From Luteococcus sp048595755 (lineage in GTDB: Bacteria; Actinomycetota; Actinomycetes; Propionibacteriales; Propionibacteriaceae), in the NCBI RefSeq assembly GCF_048595755.1, contig NZ_CP184360.1:248001-312000 (forward strand): a stretch of DNA of 64,000 nt, written 5' to 3'. The position numbers and the translations under genes are program-made. The notes under the pieces are model-generated. The model worked only from the letters and a program-made list of their open reading frames with translations, ran no database searches and was not told the origin of the DNA. How positions within the stretch are numbered: the first letter of the stretch is position 1; each line of letters opens with the position of its first letter. This document shows, piece after piece, positions 17,450 through 25,181 of this stretch.

Positions 17450-18592
17450 TCAGCCCTCCCGCACCTCGGGGGTGACGAAGGGCGGCTTCACGATCCGGAA
17501 TTTCTCGACCCGGTTGCGCACCCGGACGCCCACCTCGTCGTCGAGACCGAAGCGCACGTCGACCAGTGCCAGACCGACGCCCTGCTTCAGGGTGGGAGCG
17601 AAGGTGCCGCTGGTCACCTCACCGATGACCTCCCCGGCCTCGTCGACCACCGCCATGCCGTGGCGCGGGATGCCCCGTCCGAGCGCCAGCAGCCCACGCA
17701 TGCGGCGGCTGGGACCCGCGGCCTTGACCTCGCGCAGCGCATCGGAACCCAGGAAGGGTTCGGTCTTCTTCCAGCCGACGGCCCACGACAGGCCCGCCTC
17801 CACCGGATTGATCTGGGGCGTGATGTCGTTCCCGTGCAGGGAGTAGCCCATCTCGGTGCGCAGTGTGTCCCGGGCGCCCAGCCCACAGGGGCGGATCTGG
17901 AAGCGCTGCCCGGCTGCCATCACCTGGTCCCACATCTCGAGGGCGTGATCGACCGGAACCACCAGTTCCCAGCCCTTCTCCCCCGTGTAGCCAGTGCGGC
18001 AGATGGTCATGCTCCACCCGTCGCGCTCGACCACGTCGAAGGCCATGTAGTCCATGGCGGTGGGAAGGGAGAGCTCGGTGAGGACCTCTTCCGAGCGCGG
18101 CCCCTGGACGGCCAGCACCGCGTGGTCACGGTGCTGGTCGGTGATGACCAGCCCACCCAGGGCGGCCTCCTGCTCGCTGCCGGTCCGGTCCCGGAGGGCC
18201 TCCCGCTCCAGGATCGACACCACGGTGGCGGCATTGGCCGCATTGGGGATCAGGAAGACCTCGTCCTCGGCGCGAACATAGGCGATCATGTCGTCCACCA
18301 CACCGCCCTGCTCATTGCACAGCATGGTGTACTGCGCCTGGCCGGGGCCGATCTTGTGCAGGTCATTGGTGAGGCACAGGTTCAGGAAGTCCAGGGCTCC
18401 GGGGCCCTGCACCAGCACCTTGCCCAGGTGCGAGACGTCGAAGATGCCCACGCCGTCGCGCACCGCGCGATGCTCGGCCAGCACTCCCCCGCCGGCATAT
18501 TCCAGGGGCATCTGCCAACCACCGAATTCGGAGAACTTGGCACCGGCCTCCTCATGGCGCTGGTGCAGGGGCGAGGTCAACGGCTCGGACAT
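17450..18592 (-). CDS. gcvT: Glycine cleavage system aminomethyltransferase (T protein)
   Basis: 380 residues. It takes the aminomethyl group from lipoylated GcvH and gives 5,10-methylene-THF plus ammonia. Family landmarks are GGWQMPLEYAGG, EHRAVRDGVGIFDVSHLGK (starting near 41), GYTGEKGWEL and the C-terminal KPPFV block. Start ATG 18592 has AGGGAGA upstream. gcvH and gcvP are not in the window. It converges on the small membrane gene, 24 nt away. Confidence 0.94.
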   Translation of the reverse strand: MSEPLTSPLHQRHEEAGAKFSEFGGWQMPLEYAGGGVLAEHRAVRDGVGIFDVSHLGKVLVQGPGALDFLNLCLTNDLHKIGPGQAQYTMLCNEQGGVVDDMIAYVRAEDEVFLIPNAANAATVVSILEREALRDRTGSEQEAALGGLVITDQHRDHAVLAVQGPRSEEVLTELSLPTAMDYMAFDVVERDGWSMTICRTGYTGEKGWELVVPVDHALEMWDQVMAAGQRFQIRPCGLGARDTLRTEMGYSLHGNDITPQINPVEAGLSWAVGWKKTEPFLGSDALREVKAAGPSRRMRGLLALGRGIPRHGMAVVDEAGEVIGEVTSGTFAPTLKQGVGLALVDVRFGLDDEVGVRVRNRVEKFRIVKPPFVTPEVREG

Positions 18593-18792
18593 GTGTCTCC
18601 CTGGGATCGAGGCGGCCGCCCGTTCGCATCGGTGCGACCCTGGAAAGTGCTGCTCGGAATTTGCGCTGCTTGGGATTGTGCTGCCACGCTACCCGACCCA
18701 TCGGGGCCGCCGACAGGGCCCCGCCCCGCAACTCGTGCTGGGCTAGCCTGAAGACGCCAAGAGTCCACGAAGTCCACCGAAAGGCCCCGCCC

Positions 18793-20307
18793 GTGCCCAG
18801 CCCCCGCGTGCCCAGCACCCTCACCGCCGGTGCAGTCCTGCCCGTCATCGAGCTCGTCGCCAAGGCGCCCCAGGATGCCGATTTCACCGTCGTCGGTGTG
18901 ACCGGCACCGCCGAGAACCCCACCCTGGTGGGAGTCCCGGCCGCCGTGGAGAAGGCCGCCCCCGCAAAGGTCGGCCAGATCGCCGTCGAGCTGGGGGCCC
19001 GCCCCGAAGCCGGCAAGGTCACCGTGCTGCCCCGCTATGCCAGCCAGCTGGTGGCCGTCGGTCTGGGCAGCGACGAACTGTCCCCCGAGCAGGTGCGGCG
19101 TGGCTGCGGAGCGGCGCTGCGCGAGGTGGCGGGCCGCGCCGACGAGCGCGAGCTGCACGTGGCGCTCAGCCTGGACACCGACGAGTCGGAGCTCGTACGC
19201 GCTGCCATCGAGGGCGCCGTGCTGGGCGCCTACACCTACACCAAGGTGGGATCGCAGGTGAAGCGCCCGATCGCACGCATCAGCGTCGTCACCGGTCTGG
19301 GTGGCGCCTCGGCCAAGCAGACCCTGGCGGAGGCACAGGCCGTCTCGCGTGCGGTCCTGGTGGCCCGCGAGTGGATCAACACGCCTGCCAACCTGCTCTA
19401 CCCCCAGACCTTCGCCGACGAGGTGCGCGAGTTGGCCAAGGGCACCAAGCTCGACGTCGAGGTGCTCGACGAGAAGCAGCTGGCCAAGGAGGGCTACGGC
19501 GGCATCCTCGCCGTGGGTGGCGGTTCCGAGCGGGCCCCGCGCCTGGTGCGCGTGGAGCACAAGCCCCGCGGCGCCAAGAACCACCTGGTGCTGGTGGGCA
19601 AGGGCATCACCTTCGACACCGGTGGTCTCAACCTCAAGCCCGCCGACGGCATGTACACCATGAAGTGCGACATGTCCGGCGCCGCCGCGGTGCTGGCCGC
19701 CACCGCCGCCATCGCCGAGCTGGGGCTCGACGTGTGGGTCACCACCTACGCCTCGATGGCCGAGAACATGCCTTCGGGCACCTCCTACCGACCCAGCGAC
19801 GTGATCACGATGTACGGCGGCACCACCGTCGAGAACGTGAACTCCGATGCCGAGGGCCGCATCGTGATGGCCGACGCACTGGCCCGCTCGCAGGCCGACA
19901 AGCCGGACCTGGTGGTGGACGTCGCCACCCTGACCGGCGCCTGCATGGTGGCCCTGGGCAACCGGATCGCCGGGCTGATGAGCTCCGACGACGCCACCGC
20001 CGACGTCCTGCTGGACGCCGCGGAGGCTGCCGGCGAGGAGTTCTGGCAGCTGCCGGTGCCCGAGCACATCCGCAAGGGCCTGGAGTCAAAGGTGGCCGAC
20101 CTGAAGTCGAGCGGTTCGCGGATGGGTGGCGCGATGGCCGCGGCCGCCTTCCTGCAGCACTTCGTCGGCGAGGACACCGCCTGGGCCCACCTGGACATCG
20201 CCGGGCCGGCCTTCAACGACGAGGGGCCCTATGACTACGTCCCCACGGGCGGCACCGGCCACAGCGTGCGCACGCTGGTGGAGCTGGCGCGCACCCTGCA
20301 GGACTGA
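18793..20307 (+). CDS. pepA: Leucyl aminopeptidase (M17)
   Basis: 504 residues from GTG 18793, the start that fits the family length best. Two-metal M17 catalytic domain: GKGITFDTGGLNLKP (metal-binding Lys and Asp), then NVNSDAEGRIVMADAL (usually NTDAEGR). C-terminal FVGEDTAWAHLDIAGPAF is conserved. It releases N-terminal residues from peptides in the cytosol. The N-terminal 160 residues are the variable regulatory domain. An upstream open frame overlaps the gcvT promoter region and is not counted. Confidence 0.92.
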   Translation: MPSPRVPSTLTAGAVLPVIELVAKAPQDADFTVVGVTGTAENPTLVGVPAAVEKAAPAKVGQIAVELGARPEAGKVTVLPRYASQLVAVGLGSDELSPEQVRRGCGAALREVAGRADERELHVALSLDTDESELVRAAIEGAVLGAYTYTKVGSQVKRPIARISVVTGLGGASAKQTLAEAQAVSRAVLVAREWINTPANLLYPQTFADEVRELAKGTKLDVEVLDEKQLAKEGYGGILAVGGGSERAPRLVRVEHKPRGAKNHLVLVGKGITFDTGGLNLKPADGMYTMKCDMSGAAAVLAATAAIAELGLDVWVTTYASMAENMPSGTSYRPSDVITMYGGTTVENVNSDAEGRIVMADALARSQADKPDLVVDVATLTGACMVALGNRIAGLMSSDDATADVLLDAAEAAGEEFWQLPVPEHIRKGLESKVADLKSSGSRMGGAMAAAAFLQHFVGEDTAWAHLDIAGPAFNDEGPYDYVPTGGTGHSVRTLVELARTLQD

Positions 20308-20328
20308 CGGCACGGCCCCGGTACCACA

Positions 20329-20387
20329 GACACCCGTGGCAGTGCGCCGACCGCGAAAGCGTCGACCTGCGCACTGACCACGGGTGT
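20329..20387 (+). terminator. Long inverted repeat after pepA
   Basis: gacacccgtgg-c-agtgcgc pairs with gcgcact-g-accacgggtgtc (19 bp, one interior mismatch) around a 21-nt loop. Likely terminator for pepA. Confidence 0.6.
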
Positions 20388-20407
20388 CGTCATCGCCCGA
20401 TGGGGGC

Positions 20408-20413
20408 TAGGCT
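20408..20413 (+). promoter_or_regulatory. -10 promoter element TAGGCT for sucB
   Basis: TAGGCT, 43 nt upstream of the sucB ATG, matches the -10 type seen before other genes here. The -35 region is weak. Confidence 0.4.
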
Positions 20414-20455
20414 GGCGGGGACAACCCATGGCATTTGCAAAGGAGCCCGAACCTC

Positions 20456-22249
20456 ATGGCGACCGAAGTCACACTTCCGGCACTTGGTGAAAGCGTCACA
20501 GAAGGCACCATCTCCCGATGGCTCAAGGCGGTCGGCGACCGTGTCGAGGTCGACGAGGCACTCGTCGAGGTCTCCACCGACAAGGTCGACACCGAGATCC
20601 CCTCCCCCGCCGCAGGCGTGGTCCTCGAGATCCGCGTCGCCGAGGATGACGTGGCCGAGGTCGGCACCGTCCTGGCCGTGGTCGGCGAGGAGTCCGAGGC
20701 CGGCCAGGGGGGCGGCGAGGCTCCCGCAGCCCCTGCCGCCGAGGCCCCCGACGAGGCTCCTGCCGAGGAGAGCGTCCAGGCCCAGGAGGAGACCAACCAG
20801 TCCGAGGCCGCACCGGCCGATCCGTCGGCTGCCGAGACTCCGGCCGGCGCCGCCGAGGGCACCGAGGTGACCCTGCCGGCCTTGGGCGAGTCGGTCACCG
20901 AGGGCACCATCAGCCGCTGGCTGAAGGAGGTCGGCGACACCGTCGAGGCCGACGAGGCACTCGTCGAGGTCTCCACCGACAAGGTCGACACCGAGATCCC
21001 CTCGCCCGCCGCCGGCACCCTGCTGGAGATCCGGGTCAAGGAGGACGACGTGGCCGAGGTGGGCGCAGTGCTCGCCATCATCGGCGACGCCTCCGCCCAG
21101 GCGGCCCCCGCCGCCCCCGAGCAGCCCGCCGCCGAGGAGGCCGAGAAGCCCGCTGCCGAGGCCGAGAAGCCGCAGGAGGCTCCCGCCCCCGAGTCGGTTC
21201 CCGCCGAGGCCGTCGAGCAGGATGCCCCCAAGGCCGAGGAGCAGAAGGCGCCCTCCACCCCGCCCCAGCCCGAGGTTGGCGAGCCCGGTTCTACCCCGCG
21301 TCATGCCGAGGGCGAGTCCACCCCGTACGTGACGCCGCTGGTGCGCAAGCTGGCCGCCGAGAACGACATCGACCTCAACACGCTGACCGGCACCGGTGTG
21401 GGTGGCCGCATCCGCAAGCAGGACGTGCTGGCCGCCGCCGAGGCCAAGAAGGCTCCGGCCCCGGCCCCGGCTCCCGCCGCCCCGGCAGCCGCTGCTTCCA
21501 CTGCCCCGTCGGCGCCCAAGGGTGCCGATCCCAGCAAGCGCGGCACCACCGAGAAGATGAGCCGTCTGCGTCAGACCATCGCCAAGCGGATGACCGAGTC
21601 GCTGCAGGTCTCGGCCCAGCTGACCGCCACCGTCGAGGTGGACCTGACCAAGATCTCGCTGCTGCGCAAGCAGCACAAGGACGACTTCAAGAAGCGCGAG
21701 GGCGCCTCGCTGAGCTACCTGCCCTTCATCACGAAGGCGTCCATCGAGGCCCTCAAGCAGTTCCCCTTCGTCAACGCGACGATCGAGGACAACGAGGTGA
21801 CCTACCACGACGTCGAGCACATCGGCATCGCGGTGGACACCGAGAAGGGCCTGCTGGTTCCGGTCGTCAAGGATGCCGGTGACCTGAACATCGCCGGCCT
21901 GGCCAAGAAGATCGCCGACCTGGCCGCCCGCACCCGCGAGAACAAGGTCACCCCGGACGAGCTGGGTGGTGGCACCTTCACCATCACCAACTACGGCTCG
22001 GCCGGCACCCTGTTCGACACGCCGATCATCAACCAGCCCCAGGTGGCGATCCTGGGCACCGGCGCGCTGGTGAAGCGCCCGATGGTGCTCGACGTGGACG
22101 GCAACGAGGTCATCGCGGTGCGCGACATGATGTACCTGTCGCTCACCTACGACCACCGACTGATCGACGGCGCCAAGGCCGCGCTCTTCCTGGCAGCGGT
22201 CAAGAACCGCCTGGAAGAGGGCGACTTCGCCGGCGAGCTGGGTCAGTGA
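20456..22249 (+). CDS. sucB: 2-oxoglutarate dehydrogenase E2, dihydrolipoamide succinyltransferase
   Basis: 597 residues, ATG 20456 behind AAGGAG. Two lipoyl domains (about 1-76 and 134-210), each with the lysine motif STDKVDTEIPSP, are joined by Ala/Pro/Glu linkers. A subunit-binding domain (TPYVTPLVRKLAAENDIDLN, near 290-325) and a catalytic acyltransferase domain with YDHRLIDG follow. It makes succinyl-CoA (or acetyl-CoA; actinobacterial E2 serves both complexes). The lipoyl domains share about 55 identical bases. Lipoylation genes lipA and lipB, often next to this gene in actinobacteria, are absent here. Confidence 0.94.
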   Translation: MATEVTLPALGESVTEGTISRWLKAVGDRVEVDEALVEVSTDKVDTEIPSPAAGVVLEIRVAEDDVAEVGTVLAVVGEESEAGQGGGEAPAAPAAEAPDEAPAEESVQAQEETNQSEAAPADPSAAETPAGAAEGTEVTLPALGESVTEGTISRWLKEVGDTVEADEALVEVSTDKVDTEIPSPAAGTLLEIRVKEDDVAEVGAVLAIIGDASAQAAPAAPEQPAAEEAEKPAAEAEKPQEAPAPESVPAEAVEQDAPKAEEQKAPSTPPQPEVGEPGSTPRHAEGESTPYVTPLVRKLAAENDIDLNTLTGTGVGGRIRKQDVLAAAEAKKAPAPAPAPAAPAAAASTAPSAPKGADPSKRGTTEKMSRLRQTIAKRMTESLQVSAQLTATVEVDLTKISLLRKQHKDDFKKREGASLSYLPFITKASIEALKQFPFVNATIEDNEVTYHDVEHIGIAVDTEKGLLVPVVKDAGDLNIAGLAKKIADLAARTRENKVTPDELGGGTFTITNYGSAGTLFDTPIINQPQVAILGTGALVKRPMVLDVDGNEVIAVRDMMYLSLTYDHRLIDGAKAALFLAAVKNRLEEGDFAGELGQ

Positions 22250-22269
22250 CCTGAGCCGCAGGACGTGAC

Positions 22270-22303
22270 AACGGCCTCGCACCCCGGTGGGTGCGAGGCC
22301 GTT
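22270..22303 (+). terminator. Hairpin terminator after sucB
   Basis: 15-bp perfect stem (aacggcctcgcaccc / gggtgcgaggccgtt) with a four-base loop, 20 nt after the sucB stop. Confidence 0.75.
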
Positions 22304-22350
22304 TGCCGTCCCGGGCCGAAGGCCGAATGGGTCCCGGGGCGGCAGGCAGC

Positions 22351-22356
22351 TAGAAT
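22351..22356 (+). promoter_or_regulatory. -10 promoter element TAGAAT for the DUF4191 gene
   Basis: TAGAAT, 59 nt upstream of the DUF4191 ATG and downstream of the sucB terminator. Confidence 0.45.
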
Positions 22357-22414
22357 TGCCAGCTGGTGGCCCTGCCCGGGCTCCCACCGACACGAACGAT
22401 GATCCGGAGCGACG

Positions 22415-23167
22415 ATGGCGAGCGAGAAGGCCAAGGAACTGGCGGCCAAGCAGAAGGCGCAGATCAAGGCGGAGAAGGAGCGCAAGAAGCACTCCGACGA
22501 CCCGCGTGACTGGGGCCAGATGCGCCAGATCAAGGAGAGCTACCGCATCACCAAGGAGCAGGATCCCAAGCTCCCCCTGGTGCTGGCGGCAGGCTTCTTC
22601 GGCCCGGTGGTGCTGGGCATCATCCTGGGCGTGCTGGTCAAGCCAGTCTTCTTCTGGGTCCTGATGGGCATCCTGGTCGGCATGACCCTGGCGATGTTCC
22701 TGTTCACCCGCCGCGTCAAGAACTCCGTCTACAAGCGCTACGAGGGCCAGCCCGGCTCGGCCGAGATCGCGCTGAACATGCTGCCCAAGGGCTGGTCGTC
22801 CACCCCGGCCATCAACGCCACCCGCCACATGGACGTGGTGCACCGCGCGGTGGGCCCCGGCGGCCTGATCCTCGTCGGCGAGGGCGATCCGGGCCGTCTC
22901 AAGGGCCTGCTGGCCACCGAGGTGAAGCGTCACGAGCAGACCGCCTACGGCGTCAAGGTGCACACCATCCAGATGGGTGAGGCCGAGGGCCAGGTGCCGC
23001 TGCCCAAGCTCGCCGACCACATCAAGAAGATGCCCAAGCAGCTCAACCAGGTGCAGATCGACGACGTGAACAAGCGCCTGCGCGCCATGGACGCGGTCCG
23101 TTCCCGGATGCCGCTGCCCAAGGGCCCGCTGCCGACGCAGACCTCACGTCGCGCCATGCGCGGCTGA
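22415..23167 (+). CDS. DUF4191 membrane protein
   Basis: 250 residues. A basic N-terminus (KAKELAAKQKAQIKAEKERKK) precedes DDPRDWGQMRQIKESYRIT, two membrane helices (about 52-72 and 75-97), and a soluble C-terminal domain containing GPGGLILVGEG and KRLRAMDAVRSRMPLPKGPLP. This is the actinobacterial DUF4191 family (equivalent to the mycobacterial gene near glnA1), function unknown. In many relatives it follows lipB-lipA; here it follows sucB directly. Confidence 0.87.
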   Translation: MASEKAKELAAKQKAQIKAEKERKKHSDDPRDWGQMRQIKESYRITKEQDPKLPLVLAAGFFGPVVLGIILGVLVKPVFFWVLMGILVGMTLAMFLFTRRVKNSVYKRYEGQPGSAEIALNMLPKGWSSTPAINATRHMDVVHRAVGPGGLILVGEGDPGRLKGLLATEVKRHEQTAYGVKVHTIQMGEAEGQVPLPKLADHIKKMPKQLNQVQIDDVNKRLRAMDAVRSRMPLPKGPLPTQTSRRAMRG

Positions 23168-23188
23168 GCCCACACCCTCCACCTTCGA

Positions 23189-23221
23189 ACAACGGTCGTC
23201 GCCAAGGGCGGCGGCCGTTGT
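23189..23221 (+). terminator. Hairpin between DUF4191 and the ABC-F gene
   Basis: acaacggtcgtcgcc pairs with ggcggcggccgttgt (one mismatch, one G-T) around a short loop. Likely terminator of the DUF4191 transcript. Confidence 0.55.
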
Positions 23222-23245
23222 CCACGCACAGCCCCAGGAGCATCC

Positions 23246-25042
23246 GTGGCAGTCCAGAACCTCATCAATGCCGAACAGGTCACCAAGACCTACGGCACAC
23301 GCACCATCCTCGACCGGGTCTCCCTGGGCCTGGCCAAGGCAGACGTGATCGGCGTCGTCGGGCGCAATGGCGATGGCAAGTCCACCCTGCTCAAGGTGCT
23401 CACCGGTGCGGTGGAGCCCGACGAGGGACGAGTCACCCGCACCGGGAATGTCTCCATCGGCGTGCTGACCCAGGCCGAGCAGGTGCGCGAGGGCGAGACC
23501 GTGCGCGACCTGATCGTCGCCGGGGAACCCGACCACGTGTGGGCGCGCGATGCCTATCGTCGCGCCGTGGTGGAGCACCTGCTGGCAGACATCGACCTGG
23601 ATGCGGAACTGTCCCGCCTGTCCGGTGGGGAACGACGCCGCGCCGGCCTGGTCAGCCTGATGTTCGGATCACACGACCTACTGGTGCTCGACGAGCCCAC
23701 CAACCACCTGGACGTCGAGGCCGTCGCCTGGCTGGCCGATCACCTCAACACCCTGCAGCAGCGCAATGTGGCGATGCTGGTGGTCAGCCACGACCGTTGG
23801 TTCCTGGACGCCATCTGCAACCGGGTGTGGGAGGTGCACGACGGCGTCGTCGACCCCTACGACGGTGGTTATGCCGCCTACGTGCTGGCCCGCGCCGAAC
23901 GCGCCAGGCAGGCCGCGGCCAATGAGGCGCGCCGCCAGAACCTGGTGCGCAAGGAGCTGGCCTGGCTGCGTCGCGGCGCGCCGGCCCGCACGTCGAAACC
24001 CAAGTTCCGCATCGAGGCCGCCAACACGCTCATCCAGGACGTGCCGCCGCCGCGCGACCGGCTGGCCCTGGAGCAGTTCAGCGTCAGCCGACTGGGCAAG
24101 GACGTCTTCGACCTGGAGGACGTCACCCTGCGCTTCGGGGATCGCACCCTGCTCAACCAACTCACCTGGTCGATCGGGCCCGGCGACCGGATCGGCCTGC
24201 TGGGCGTCAACGGCGCCGGAAAGACGACGCTGTTGAACCTGTTGGCGCACGAGATGGAACCCACCTCGGGCCGGGTCAAGCAGGGCAAGACGCTGCGCCT
24301 GGGGCACCTAAGCCAGCACGTCGGTGAACTGGACGACGGTGAGACCGTGTTGGAGAGCGTCAACCGGATCAAGGCCGAGACGAAGCTGGCCACCGGCAAG
24401 GACGCCAGCGCCTCCAACCTGCTGCAGGAATTCGGTTTCACCGGGGAGAAGCTGGTGACCCGCATCGGGGAGCTCTCCGGCGGCGAGCGTCGCCGGCTGA
24501 GTTTCCTGCGGATCCTCATGCAGGAGCCCAATGTGCTGCTGCTCGACGAGCCCACCAATGACCTGGACATCGACACGCTGACGGTGATCGAGGACTACCT
24601 GGACACCTGGCCGGGAACCATGATCATCGTCAGCCATGACCGCTACTTCCTGGAGCGCGTCACCGACCACACCTACGCGCTGATGGGTGACGGCCGTTGC
24701 GTGCTGCTGCCCGGCGGGGTGGACCAGTACCTGGAGCACCGCCGCACCCGCGACGCCGGCCCCGGCAAGTCGGCCACCAGCGGCGCGGCTCCCGCGGCGT
24801 CGACGCCCGGCGACGGCCCCAGCGCCGCCGAGGTGCGCTTGGCCAAGAAGGAGATGAACCGGATCGAGGGGCAGCTCACCAAGCTGCGGGCCCGGATGGA
24901 CAAGATCCACGCCCAGATGGCCGAGGCGGCCAGCGACTACACCCGACTCGGGGAGCTGCAGACCGAACTGCAGACCGCCACCGACGAGGCCGACGAGCTG
25001 GAGATGGCCTGGCTGGAGGCGGCCGAGACCGCGGAAGGTTGA
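23246..25042 (+). CDS. ABC-F family ATPase (ribosome-associated type)
   Basis: 598 residues, no membrane segments, two fused ABC domains. First: GRNGDGKST, LSGGERRRAGL, LLVLDEPTNHLD. Second: GVNGAGKTT, LSGGERRRLSF, VLLLDEPTNDLD. The linker (about 225-270) is basic, and a Lys/Glu-rich coiled coil forms the last 60 residues, as in Uup/EttA-like proteins. ABC-F proteins act on the ribosome in translation or antibiotic protection and are not transporters. The housekeeping type is more likely, as there is no resistance context. Start GTG 23246. Confidence 0.88.
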   Translation: MAVQNLINAEQVTKTYGTRTILDRVSLGLAKADVIGVVGRNGDGKSTLLKVLTGAVEPDEGRVTRTGNVSIGVLTQAEQVREGETVRDLIVAGEPDHVWARDAYRRAVVEHLLADIDLDAELSRLSGGERRRAGLVSLMFGSHDLLVLDEPTNHLDVEAVAWLADHLNTLQQRNVAMLVVSHDRWFLDAICNRVWEVHDGVVDPYDGGYAAYVLARAERARQAAANEARRQNLVRKELAWLRRGAPARTSKPKFRIEAANTLIQDVPPPRDRLALEQFSVSRLGKDVFDLEDVTLRFGDRTLLNQLTWSIGPGDRIGLLGVNGAGKTTLLNLLAHEMEPTSGRVKQGKTLRLGHLSQHVGELDDGETVLESVNRIKAETKLATGKDASASNLLQEFGFTGEKLVTRIGELSGGERRRLSFLRILMQEPNVLLLDEPTNDLDIDTLTVIEDYLDTWPGTMIIVSHDRYFLERVTDHTYALMGDGRCVLLPGGVDQYLEHRRTRDAGPGKSATSGAAPAASTPGDGPSAAEVRLAKKEMNRIEGQLTKLRARMDKIHAQMAEAASDYTRLGELQTELQTATDEADELEMAWLEAAETAEG

Positions 25043-25100
25043 GGGCAGAACTTCTCAATCCACTACCTGCTTGGGAAAAGTCCGCCATGACGTGCCCGGC

Positions 25101-25133
25101 ACGTCACCCAGATTTCACGCCGACTTCCTAGCG
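25101..25133 (+). promoter_or_regulatory. Candidate PHO box (PhoP), three 11-bp repeats
   Basis: ACGTCACCCAG, ATTTCACGCCG and ACTTCCTAGCG follow one another with an exact 11-nt period. They resemble the PhoP direct repeats of other actinobacteria (GTTCACC-type). A weaker fourth copy (ACGTGCCCGGC) precedes them at 25090-25100. They end 48 nt before the metallophosphoesterase start, with TAGCGT at 25129-25134 as a possible -10. Confidence 0.6.
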
Positions 25134-25181
25134 TGGCGGTGCGCCCCTCTGGGCGCCCCACCCCCATTGGAAGGAAGAACC

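Noticed and set aside
23246..25042. ABC-F protein as an antibiotic-resistance factor
   Set aside because: No resistance context or leader attenuator; sequence and C-terminal coiled coil fit housekeeping members.
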